Positions 1 to 6,153 of a stretch of DNA of 6,153 nt are shown piece after piece. Below the pieces are notes generated by a model. That model saw only the letters and a list, made by a program, of their open reading frames with translations, was not told the DNA's origin and searched no databases. Every line of letters begins with the position of its first letter. The stretch's first letter is position 1. This DNA comes from Burkholderiaceae bacterium. GTDB taxonomy: Bacteria; Pseudomonadota; Gammaproteobacteria; Burkholderiales; Burkholderiaceae_D. Location: the NCBI GenBank assembly GCA_031261905.1, contig JAISIS010000068.1:1-6153 (forward strand). Reading direction: 5' to 3'. The position numbers and the translations under genes were made by a program.

Positions 1-275
1 GTAACTTTCTCGGAAGACGGCACAGGTGCAGCAGCAACAGGCGCAGATTCCGGTTTTTTCACCAGAGCGCCATCACAACCTGGAACCGCATCGGCTGGCG
101 TCCAGTAACCGGTATGCCAGCACAGGCCGGAGGTGCTACGTGCGATAACGCCCTGCTGGTTCTGGAGATAGGCGCTATACGGCTTTTTGGCCATATATTC
201 CTGAGTTGGTGCTGCTATGGCAGAAACTGCAACAACTGCGGAAGCAGCAAAAAGAACTTTAAGCAATTTATTCAT
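1..275 (-). CDS. ompA: OmpA-family outer-membrane protein, N-terminal part (cut by left edge)
   Basis: Reading the minus strand from ATG at 275 gives 91 codons that leave the window with no stop. The N-terminus is a clear Sec signal peptide: MNKLLK, then a hydrophobic core (VLFAASAVVAVSAIAA), with likely cleavage after AIA or AIAA. The mature start carries GLCWHTGYWTPA at about residues 51-62 and PGCDGA at about 65-70. This two-cysteine, Trp-rich segment is typical of Burkholderiales OmpA-like proteins and precedes the peptidoglycan-binding domain in them. An Ala/Pro-rich linker follows at about residues 76-88, and the visible part ends at SSEKV, where the OmpA C-terminal domain normally begins. 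The family anchors the outer membrane to peptidoglycan; that domain lies outside the window, so the role is inferred. The start is supported by AAGAGGAT (complement of 280-287) about five bases upstream. It is divergent from gyrA, as usual in this order. Confidence 0.85.
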   Translation of the reverse strand, partial: MNKLLKVLFAASAVVAVSAIAAPTQEYMAKKPYSAYLQNQQGVIARSTSGLCWHTGYWTPADAVPGCDGALVKKPESAPVAAAPVPSSEKV

Positions 276-338
276 AACTATCCTCTTGGTTGAGATACCC
301 GCAGCAGGCTGCGCATCTAATTTTTACTTCTGATATTG

Positions 339-368
339 ATAATAATATAAAAGAAACAGTATTCACAA
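339..368 (-). promoter_or_regulatory. Putative sigma-70 promoter of ompA
   Basis: On the minus strand a TTGTGA box (complement of 363-368) is followed after 18 bases by TATTAT (complement of 339-344), five of six matches to the -10 consensus, in a strongly AT-rich stretch. Transcription would start near 331 and give a leader of roughly 55 bases before the ATG at 275. The -35 box lies inside the first copy of the TCACAAC motif. Inferred by eye only. Confidence 0.5.
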
Positions 369-549
369 CTTATTCGATGTTTAACGGATAAAGCGTTTAC
401 CATATTCTGACATATCACCCAACTTTGCACAGCCTAATAAGCGCAAACAGTTTTCGTTTTTGCGAATTTACGGGATTTTTGTTGCATTTTCACAACCTCA
501 ATTCCGCAGAAACAGCAAAATCGGTCAATAACAACAGTCACAACATTCC
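363..549 (+). repeat. Three dispersed copies of TCACAAC-(0-4)-ATTC(C)G
   Basis: The copies are TCACAAC-TT-ATTCG at 363-376, TCACAAC-CTCA-ATTCCG at 490-506, and TCACAAC-ATTCCG at 538-550. The seven-base core is identical in all three and in the same orientation; the second half follows at a variable gap of 2, 4 and 0 bases. The first copy covers the putative ompA -35 box, and the third sits just before a GATAAT. This could be a regulator-binding array acting on ompA, gyrA or both, or chance in AT-rich DNA. The variable gap argues against a rigid dimer site. Confidence 0.35.
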
Positions 550-579
550 GGATAATAGCAAAATGGCGCGGGTTTGCAA

Positions 580-595
580 TACAGGTTAGCCTGTA
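580..595 (+). other. Small perfect hairpin upstream of gyrA
   Basis: TACAGG-TTAG-CCTGTA forms a six-base-pair stem with a four-base loop. It is not followed by a T-run, so it is not an intrinsic terminator in either direction. It lies about 90 bases upstream of the gyrA -10 and could be a palindromic operator or meaningless. Confidence 0.3.
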
Positions 596-632
596 GCGGT
601 GCACATGGTCGTTTTGCCGGAGGCGGCGGGAA

Positions 633-648
633 TGCGCTGTTACGCGCA
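633..648 (+). other. Small GC-rich inverted repeat upstream of the gyrA promoter
   Basis: TGCGC-TGTTAC-GCGCA has perfect five-base arms around a six-base loop. It ends about 35 bases before the extended -10 of gyrA, a position where an operator could act. No regulator can be named. Confidence 0.25.
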
Positions 649-683
649 AAAGCACCCAAAAAGAAAAGGCGGGTAACCGGGCG

Positions 684-692
684 TGGTAAAAT
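684..692 (+). promoter_or_regulatory. Putative extended -10 promoter of gyrA
   Basis: TGGTAAAAT combines a TG extension at 684-685 with TAAAAT at 687-692, five of six matches to the -10 consensus. No recognisable -35 lies 16-18 bases upstream (the sequence there is A/G-rich), which fits an extended -10 promoter. Transcription would begin near 699 and leave a leader of about 70 bases before ATG 768. This start would also make ATG 705 practically leaderless, favouring the downstream start. Confidence 0.5.
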
Positions 693-767
693 ACTCTTTT
701 TCTGATGTTGCCCGGCAAAGGGGCGGTCAACACACTCAAAACCGTTTTTCCCCAGAGTAAATTTTCC

Positions 768-3419
768 ATGGAATCATTCGCAAAAGAAACCATTTCCATT
801 TCCCTTGAGGAGGAAATGCGCAAAAGTTACCTTGATTACGCCATGAGTGTTATCGTGGGGCGTGCGCTTCCCGATGTGCGGGATGGCCTGAAACCAGTAC
901 ACCGCCGCGTGCTGTTTGCCATGCATGAAATGAACAATGTGTGGAATCGCCCTTACGTCAAATGTGCTCGGGTAGTCGGCGAGGTGATGGGTAAATATCA
1001 CCCGCATGGCGATGCTTCCATTTATGACACGCTGGTGCGTCTCGCGCAGGATTTCTCCATGCGCTATACGCTGGTGGACGGCCAGGGCAATTTCGGTTCC
1101 ATTGATGGTGACAGTGCGGCGGCCATGCGCTATACCGAATGCCGCCTTGACAAAATTGCCGGAGAAATGCTGGCAGATATTGACAAGGAAACCGTTGATT
1201 TTGTGCCAAACTATGATGGCAAGGAGCAAGAGCCGTCTGTTTTGCCTGCCAGGATTCCCGGTCTGCTGGTAAATGGTTCATCCGGCATTGCCGTAGGGAT
1301 GGCAACCAATATTCCACCGCATAATCTTCGCGAGATTGTGAATGCCGCCCGGCATTTGCTGAGACACCCCGATTCTTCCGTGGACGATCTGATTGCCCTG
1401 GTGCCTGCGCCCGATTTTCCGACGGGCGGTATTATTTACGGACTGTCTGGCGTGCATGATGGCTATCGTACGGGCCGGGGGCGCATTGTCATGCGTGCCA
1501 AGACCCATTTTGAAGAACTGCGGGATTCGCGTTACGCGATTATCATTGATGAGTTGCCTTATCAGGTCAACAAGAAATCATTGCTTGAGCGGATTGCCGA
1601 GCATGTGCGGGAAAAGCGGATCGAAGGTATTGCCGATATCCGTGATGAATCGGATAAATCCGGAATGCGGGTGGTGATTGAGCTTCGCCGCAATGAAATG
1701 CCCGAAGTGGTGCTGAATAATTTATACAAGCAGACTCAGTTGCAGGATACCTTCGGGATGAATATGGTGGCGCTGGTGGATGGCCAGCCCCGTCTGCTGA
1801 ATTTGCGTCAGTTGCTGGAATGCTTCCTCTCGCATCGCCGCGAGGTGGTGACTCGCCGGACGGTTTATGAATTGCGCCGGGCGCGTGAGCGGGGCCATGT
1901 GCTGGAGGGCCTGGCAGTGGCGCTGGCCAATATTGATGATTTCATCGCTATTATTCGCGCGGCCCCGACACCGCCGGTTGCACGCCAGGAACTGATGTCC
2001 CGTTCATGGGATTCTTCGCTGGTCAGGGAAATGCTCCTGAGAACTGCTGAAAAACACAGCAGTGGCATCACAGCTTTTCGTCCGGAGAACCTTCCGGAAG
2101 GATTTGGCATTCAGCCGGATGGCATGTACCGCCTTTCCGGAGAGCAGGCGCAGGAAATTCTGCAGATGCGTCTCCAGCGCCTGACGGGACTGGAGCAAGA
2201 CCGTATCCTGAACGAATACCGGGATGTCATGGCGCAAATTGCCGAATTGCTGGATATCCTCGCAAAACCGGAACGGGTCCTGGCCATTATTGAAACGGAG
2301 TTGAACGAGGCGGTAGCCGAATATGGGCAGGAAGGCAAGGATGTACGGCGTTCTGAAATCGAGCGGAATGCGGCGGACCTGGAAACGGAAGATCTGATTA
2401 CGCCGCAGGATATGGTGGTCACGCTTTCCCATACCGGTTATATCAAGTCGCAACCGCTTTCCGAATACCGTGCCCAGCGGCGTGGCGGGCGTGGGCGGCA
2501 GGCGGCAGCCACGCGGGAAGATGACTGGATTGACCAGATGTTCGTTGCCAACACACATGATTTTATTCTGTGCTTTTCCGACAAGGGGCGGGTGTACTGG
2601 CTGAAGGTATGGGAAGTGCCGCAGGGATCGCGCAACGCGCGCGGACGCCCTATTGTGAACATGTTCCCGTTGCAGGATGACGAAAAGATTACGGTGATTC
2701 TGCCGCTTTCGGGAGAAAACCGGAATTTCCCTGAAGATCATTATGTCTTCATGGCGACCAGTCTGGGCACCGTCAAGAAAACCCCGCTGACGGATTTCAG
2801 TAATCCGCGCAAAACCGGCATTATCGCGGTAGGGCTTGATGAAGGTGATTTCCTGATTGGCGCGGCCTTAACGGACGGCAAACATGATGTCATGCTCTTT
2901 TCCGATGCGGGCAAGGCCGTGCGTTTTGATGAAAATGATGTACGCCCGATGGGTCGTGCGGCTCGCGGGGTACGCGGCATGAATCTTGATGAGGATCATC
3001 GTGTGATCGCCATGCTGGTGGCAGAGGACGATCACCAGTCGGTACTGACAGCAACTGAAAACGGCTACGGCAAGCGCACGCCGATTTCGGAATATACCCG
3101 CCACGGACGCGGCACCAAGGGCATGATCGCCATCCAGACCTCGGAGCGCAACGGCAAAGTGGTTGCCGCGACGCTGGTGGATGAAAAAGATGAAATCATG
3201 CTGATTACAACCGGCGGCGTCCTGATCAGGACGCGCGTTTCTGAAATCCGGGAAATGGGCCGCGCCACGCAGGGTGTTACCCTGATTGCCGTGGAAGATG
3301 GCGCTAATCTGAGTGGTCTCCAGCGCATCATGGAAACTGATGTGGAGGATATCGAGGATGTGCAGACCAATGCGGAGAATGCGGCCAGCCCGGTAAAAGC
3401 ACCGGATGCCGGGGAGTGA
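768..3419 (+). CDS. gyrA: DNA gyrase subunit A
   Basis: The 883-residue product is the breakage-rejoining subunit of the cytoplasmic A2B2 type II topoisomerase that introduces negative supercoils using ATP. The ATG at 768 was chosen because [20 protein letters not shown] matches the family N-terminus. The upstream in-frame ATG at 705 adds 21 unrelated residues and has no ribosome site. The site at 768 is itself weak (AGAG at 754-757). Visible parts are the winged-helix DNA-cleavage domain with catalytic Tyr122 in AAAMRYTE, the tower, a charged coiled-coil region at about 365-490, and the C-terminal DNA-wrapping pinwheel with the GyrA box QRRGGRG at 570-576. That box separates gyrase from topoisomerase IV (ParC). 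The tail (about 855-883) is acidic, like the E. coli tail. Numbering matches E. coli through Tyr122, and positions 83-84 read Ala-Ser where E. coli has Ser-Ala; Asp87 is kept. Length is normal (E. coli 875). serC starts at the last base of the stop codon. Confidence 0.98.
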   Translation: MESFAKETISISLEEEMRKSYLDYAMSVIVGRALPDVRDGLKPVHRRVLFAMHEMNNVWNRPYVKCARVVGEVMGKYHPHGDASIYDTLVRLAQDFSMRYTLVDGQGNFGSIDGDSAAAMRYTECRLDKIAGEMLADIDKETVDFVPNYDGKEQEPSVLPARIPGLLVNGSSGIAVGMATNIPPHNLREIVNAARHLLRHPDSSVDDLIALVPAPDFPTGGIIYGLSGVHDGYRTGRGRIVMRAKTHFEELRDSRYAIIIDELPYQVNKKSLLERIAEHVREKRIEGIADIRDESDKSGMRVVIELRRNEMPEVVLNNLYKQTQLQDTFGMNMVALVDGQPRLLNLRQLLECFLSHRREVVTRRTVYELRRARERGHVLEGLAVALANIDDFIAIIRAAPTPPVARQELMSRSWDSSLVREMLLRTAEKHSSGITAFRPENLPEGFGIQPDGMYRLSGEQAQEILQMRLQRLTGLEQDRILNEYRDVMAQIAELLDILAKPERVLAIIETELNEAVAEYGQEGKDVRRSEIERNAADLETEDLITPQDMVVTLSHTGYIKSQPLSEYRAQRRGGRGRQAAATREDDWIDQMFVANTHDFILCFSDKGRVYWLKVWEVPQGSRNARGRPIVNMFPLQDDEKITVILPLSGENRNFPEDHYVFMATSLGTVKKTPLTDFSNPRKTGIIAVGLDEGDFLIGAALTDGKHDVMLFSDAGKAVRFDENDVRPMGRAARGVRGMNLDEDHRVIAMLVAEDDHQSVLTATENGYGKRTPISEYTRHGRGTKGMIAIQTSERNGKVVAATLVDEKDEIMLITTGGVLIRTRVSEIREMGRATQGVTLIAVEDGANLSGLQRIMETDVEDIEDVQTNAENAASPVKAPDAGE

Positions 3420-4507
3420 TGGAACGTCCGTTCAACTTTTCTGCGGGGCCTGCCACGTTGCCAGAGGCAGTGCTGGAGCAGGCGGCTGCCGAGATGTTGA
3501 ACTGGCGGGGTCGTGGTGTTTCGGTAATGGAAATGAGTCACCGAAGCGAAGAAGTTGTCGGCATCATTTCACAGGCGGAAAATGATTTGCGTGAATTGCT
3601 GGCGGTGCCGCAAACATACCGGATACTGTTTATCCAGGCCAGTCCAACTGCCTTAAATGCGGTGATCCCCATGAATTTGCTAGGCAAGAGTCGTCATCTG
3701 CCGACAATTGACGGGATTTATACGGGCGTTTGGTCGGGCAGGTCTCTCGAAGAGGCAAAAAAGTACGCTGCCATCAATATTGCGGCATCCGGTGAGGCGG
3801 CGCATTTCAATCAGATTCCCTCACCTGATATCTGGCGCATGACGGATGATGCGGCCTATGTGCATATTTGCAGCAATGAAACGATCAACGGGACGGAGTT
3901 TTTCTTTACGCCCGATACGGGCACGGTCCCGCTGGTGGCGGATATGTCTTCGCATATTCTTTCGCGCCCCTTTGATGTGGCGCGTTACGGGCTGATTTTT
4001 GCCGGAGCGCAGAAAATCATGGGAATGGCGGGCGTATCAGTCGTGATCGTGCGTGATGATCTGACTGGGTATGCGTTGCCGATATGTCCGGCAGCCTATG
4101 ATTTTGGCAATCTGGCGGCGTATCATTCGTGCTTTAATACCCCGCCGGTTTACGCCATCTATTTATGCGGGTTGGTTTTGCAGTGGGTGAAGCGACAGGG
4201 AGGGCTTACCGCGATGGAAGCCGCCGCCATCAAAAAATCCGGGTTGTTGTATGACTGCATTGATGCGAGCGGCTTGTATGTCAATCCGGTTGATCGCACA
4301 TGCCGCTCACGCATGAATGTGCCGTTCTTTCTCCGGGATGAGGCGCTGAACGCAACTTTTCTGGCAGGGGCTGAACAAAACGGGTTACTGCAACTCAAAG
4401 GCCATCGTTCTATGGGCGGAATGCGCGCTTCTATTTACAATGCCATGCCGCTCGCGGGTGTGGAAAAGCTCGTTGCCTACATGCGCGAATTTGAACGCAC
4501 GCATTAA
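3419..4507 (+). CDS. serC: Phosphoserine aminotransferase, divergent
   Basis: The 362-residue product is a class V, PLP-dependent aminotransferase. SerC makes O-phosphoserine from 3-phosphohydroxypyruvate and glutamate in serine synthesis, and often acts in pyridoxal phosphate synthesis too. Family landmarks are FNFSAGPA (5-12), SHR at 40-42, Trp105, NETI (153-156), ADMSS (174-178), AGAQK with Schiff-base Lys199, FNTPP, and KGHRSMGGMRASIYNAMP near the end. Length is typical. Oddities: the cofactor loop that reads GGGRGQF in E. coli (74-80) is ASPTALN here at the same numbering, and AQKNIGPAG reads AQKIMGMAG. The class V signature pattern still fits. Either the enzyme is functional and unusual, or it has drifted in activity or substrate. 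ATG 3419 overlaps the gyrA stop by one base (TGATG). GTG at 3416 is a possible alternative that adds one residue. The upstream GGGGAG is too close for a normal ribosome site, so translation probably depends on coupling to gyrA. Confidence 0.9.
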   Translation: MERPFNFSAGPATLPEAVLEQAAAEMLNWRGRGVSVMEMSHRSEEVVGIISQAENDLRELLAVPQTYRILFIQASPTALNAVIPMNLLGKSRHLPTIDGIYTGVWSGRSLEEAKKYAAINIAASGEAAHFNQIPSPDIWRMTDDAAYVHICSNETINGTEFFFTPDTGTVPLVADMSSHILSRPFDVARYGLIFAGAQKIMGMAGVSVVIVRDDLTGYALPICPAAYDFGNLAAYHSCFNTPPVYAIYLCGLVLQWVKRQGGLTAMEAAAIKKSGLLYDCIDASGLYVNPVDRTCRSRMNVPFFLRDEALNATFLAGAEQNGLLQLKGHRSMGGMRASIYNAMPLAGVEKLVAYMREFERTH

Positions 4508-4533
4508 GACAGCGCAATCCGCTTTCTGTACAA

Positions 4534-4562
4534 CCATGCGTTATGGCGCAAATCTTGCATGG
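4534..4562 (+). promoter_or_regulatory. Inverted repeat covering the ribosome-binding site of the MFS gene
   Basis: CCATGC at 4534-4539 and GCATGG at 4557-4562 are perfect six-base complements around a 17-base loop. The right arm contains the first two bases of GGAG (4561-4564), the best ribosome site for ATG 4575. If it folds in mRNA it could damp initiation. The long loop and short stem make this weak, and there is no T-run, so it is not a terminator. Confidence 0.25.
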
Positions 4563-4574
4563 AGACACGGGGTA

Positions 4575-5990
4575 ATGAACGTAGAGAATGGCAAGGTAAA
4601 ACAGCATCATGCGGGCATTCTTGTCATGGCGATATCCACCGCACTGGTGACGACTTATTCCGCAAGTGCCCTTAATCTCGCTATTCCTTCAATGGGCGCC
4701 GAGTTCAACAGCAGCGCTTCCGCACTGGGATGGATTGTAAGTACCTATTTATTTTGCTCTGTTTGCCTTTCCCTGCCTTTCGGCAAGATTGCTGACGTCA
4801 TCAGTCGGCGTGCCATATTGCTGTTGGGCTGCGTTTTTTATCTGGTTTTTTCGATACTGGCCATTTTTTGCACTTCCATGTCCGCCATGCTTGTCATGCG
4901 CGTGGGGCAGGGCATGGGAGCGGCCATGCTGTTTTCCACGAACATCGCTATTCTGATTGACGCCTTCCCCTCGAATCAGCGCGGAAGCGTCATGGGTCTG
5001 TACACTGCGGCCACTTATACGGGAATCTCTATTGGCCCGGTTCTTGGCGGTATGCTGACAGACGCTTTTGGCTGGCGTTCTGTTTTCATATCCATGGTGT
5101 TGATATGTTTCGTGGCATTACTGGCATCAGCACTTTTTGTCCCGTCAAAAAGGAAAGAGGCGCAGTATGATCAAAATAGCGCAAACCATTCGGGTTTCAG
5201 GCTGGATTGGGCGGGTATGCTGTGCTATATCGTATCTCTGGTGATGCTTTTGTATGGATTATCAACCATTGGCAGTTCGGCCTGGGCGTTGCCGCTGATG
5301 CTGATTGGCATGGTTGGTTGCGTATTGTTTTTCCTGCTTGAAGCACGCGTGGAAGACCCGCTTATTAATGTGCGGGTATTTGCGCATAACAAAAACTTTC
5401 TGTTATCCAATCTCGCCGCCATGTTTAATTATGCGGCAACTTTTGCCGTTTGCTACCTCATGTCAATTTACTTACAGGAAGTCAAAGGTATGAACGCATG
5501 GAATGCGGGACTTCTCATGGCCAGCCAGCCCGTACTGCAGGCGATTATTTCCCCTGTTTCCGGCAGGATGTCAGACCGCTATTCGCCATTTATGCTTGCT
5601 TCTGCGGGCATGGTGGTTTGTACCGTTGCCCTGATATGCTTTACTTTTTTCAGTATTGATACCCCGCAAGTGATTATTGTTGGCGCGCTGCTGCTGACAG
5701 GGGTGGGCTGTGGTCTTTTTTCAAGCCCTAACCAGACCGCCATCATGTCGAGTGTGGAGGCAAAGGATTACGGGATAGCGTCTTCCCTCATTGCCACATC
5801 GCGCAATATCGGTCAGGTTTTCTGCATGGCGCTGATTACACTGGTGACAAGTCTGAGTCTGGGAGGCGCAACCCTCGCCGATGCATCAAAAGCGCAAATT
5901 GCAGGGAGCTTTCGCATGGAGTTTATTATTTTCAGTGTTATTTGCGCGATAGGGGTATTTATTTCATTGCAAAGGAAAGGTAAAGCGTAA
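4575..5990 (+). CDS. MFS transporter, DHA2 (14-helix, EmrB/QacA-like) type
   Basis: The 471-residue inner-membrane protein is a predicted proton-coupled exporter; the substrate cannot be told. Family motifs are LNLAIPSM in helix 1 (33-40), motif A GKIADVISRR (70-79) between helices 2 and 3, motif B-like RVGQG (109-113) in helix 4, and motif C GISIGPVLGG (150-159) in helix 5, the antiporter signature. By eye there are 14 hydrophobic segments: six before a polar linker (about 190-209), then FRLDWAG opening helix 7, then seven more. That favours DHA2 over 12-helix DHA1. ATG 4575 was chosen because GGAG lies 10 bases upstream and the N-terminus is short and polar before helix 1. In-frame ATGs at 4440 and 4536 lack a ribosome site, and the first lies inside serC. 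It starts 67 bases after serC, same strand, with no terminator or good promoter between, so co-transcription is possible. No EmrA-type partner gene or regulator is visible. Its place is normally taken by pheA. Confidence 0.9.
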   Translation: MNVENGKVKQHHAGILVMAISTALVTTYSASALNLAIPSMGAEFNSSASALGWIVSTYLFCSVCLSLPFGKIADVISRRAILLLGCVFYLVFSILAIFCTSMSAMLVMRVGQGMGAAMLFSTNIAILIDAFPSNQRGSVMGLYTAATYTGISIGPVLGGMLTDAFGWRSVFISMVLICFVALLASALFVPSKRKEAQYDQNSANHSGFRLDWAGMLCYIVSLVMLLYGLSTIGSSAWALPLMLIGMVGCVLFFLLEARVEDPLINVRVFAHNKNFLLSNLAAMFNYAATFAVCYLMSIYLQEVKGMNAWNAGLLMASQPVLQAIISPVSGRMSDRYSPFMLASAGMVVCTVALICFTFFSIDTPQVIIVGALLLTGVGCGLFSSPNQTAIMSSVEAKDYGIASSLIATSRNIGQVFCMALITLVTSLSLGGATLADASKAQIAGSFRMEFIIFSVICAIGVFISLQRKGKA

Positions 5991-6153
5991 CAAGGGTATA
6001 CTCTCGGTGGCGGCAAGTCGGGCACAGAAAAATGATACGGGATTTGTTCCTGATGAGGTCATGAAATGAAGTGGCCTCTGGTAAGATGATAATGATGCCT
6101 TGGAACAAGCTGTTAACTACAATGCGTACTTTGCGCGCCTGATTAACGATCAG
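5991..6153 (+). other. Unassigned 3' end; possible degraded coding remnant
   Basis: I see no complete gene, RNA gene or clear terminator. One plus-strand frame reads protein-like over most of the stretch: SRAQKNDTGFVPDEVMK, stop TGA at 6067-6069, four residues, stop TAA at 6082-6084, then DDNDALEQAVNYNAYFARLI up to the edge. Both halves are in the same frame, so two nonsense changes in an old gene would explain it. GTG at 6007 could open a 20-codon peptide. On the minus strand a frame is open from the right edge to a TAA at 5959-5961 and contains CPTC; it overlaps the end of the transporter gene. I recognise neither product, and either could be chance. Confidence 0.2.

Larger units (their letters stand above)
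276..767. other. Divergent ompA-gyrA intergenic region, no gene seen
   Basis: This stretch of 492 bases separates the two divergent starts. The half near ompA (about 310-560) is AT-rich; the half near gyrA is richer in GC. I see no convincing gene. A 129-codon open frame on the minus strand (434-823) crosses the gyrA start and resembles nothing I know. Contents I can support are the ompA promoter, an extended -10 promoter for gyrA near 684-692, two short hairpins (580-595 and 633-648), and three TCACAAC/ATTC motifs. A GATAAT at 551-556, with a poor -35 (ATAACA) 17 bases upstream, could be a second weak plus-strand promoter. The region is long for two housekeeping genes, so some regulation is plausible but not shown. 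Confidence 0.6.

Noticed and set aside
705..767. Upstream in-frame ATG that would extend GyrA by 21 residues
   Set aside because: The added residues do not resemble the GyrA N-terminus, there is no ribosome site, and the predicted transcription start is only a few bases away.
434..823. 129-codon minus-strand open frame across the gyrA promoter and start
   Set aside because: It overlaps the start of gyrA, has no recognisable family, and its composition fits a chance frame opposite coding and regulatory DNA.
774..1229. 151-codon minus-strand open frame inside gyrA
   Set aside because: Antisense shadow of the conserved GyrA cleavage domain.
2004..2741. 245-codon minus-strand open frame inside gyrA
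   Set aside because: Fully antisense to a strongly conserved part of gyrA; the long frame follows from gyrA codon usage and the product matches nothing I know.
4440..4574. Upstream in-frame starts (4440, 4536) for the exporter
   Set aside because: The first lies inside serC, neither has a ribosome site, and the added residues are not membrane-like or family-like.
5959..6153. Minus-strand open frame entering from the right edge, with a CPTC pair
   Set aside because: It overlaps the transporter gene end, shows no known domain, and 64 codons at a window edge can arise by chance; kept only as an alternative reading.
1..6153. Search for CRISPR arrays, tRNA or rRNA genes, insertion sequences, toxin-antitoxin or defence genes
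   Set aside because: No regular repeat-spacer pattern, cloverleaf-like segment, transposase motif or terminal inverted repeat was seen; the window is mostly housekeeping genes.

Overview
This window looks like a core-chromosome segment of a betaproteobacterium of the order Burkholderiales, most likely near Oxalobacteraceae. The arguments are: an OmpA-family precursor with the short Trp/Cys-rich N-terminus (GLCWHTGYWTPA, then PGCDGA) typical of that order, placed divergently from gyrA; a GyrA whose C-terminal half reads like the Burkholderiales protein; and gyrA directly followed by serC. The family placement is inference from remembered sequences, not a search.

Layout. Positions 1-275 (minus strand) hold the first 91 codons of an OmpA-family outer-membrane protein that runs off the left edge. 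Positions 276-767 are a divergent intergenic region of almost 500 bases. It holds a credible sigma-70 promoter for ompA, an extended -10 promoter for gyrA, two small hairpins, and three spaced copies of a TCACAAC/ATTC motif. Positions 768-3419 are gyrA (883 aa), complete. Positions 3419-4507 are serC (362 aa), whose start codon shares one base with the gyrA stop codon. Positions 4575-5990 are a 14-helix MFS exporter of the DHA2 type. The last 163 bases hold no gene I can name; one plus-strand frame there looks protein-like on both sides of two stop codons.

How the genes relate. gyrA and serC form the conserved Burkholderiales pair and are translationally coupled. In that order serC is usually followed by pheA and the rest of an aromatic/serine supra-operon (hisC, tyrA, aroA, cmk, rpsA). 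Here an MFS transporter sits in that place, so synteny breaks right after serC.

No new multi-gene system is visible. The points most worth a second look are a SerC that has lost the usual Gly-rich cofactor loop while keeping its other catalytic residues, a GyrA that carries Ala83-Ser84 in the quinolone-determining region, the synteny break with the MFS insertion, and the repeated motif in the ompA/gyrA intergenic region.
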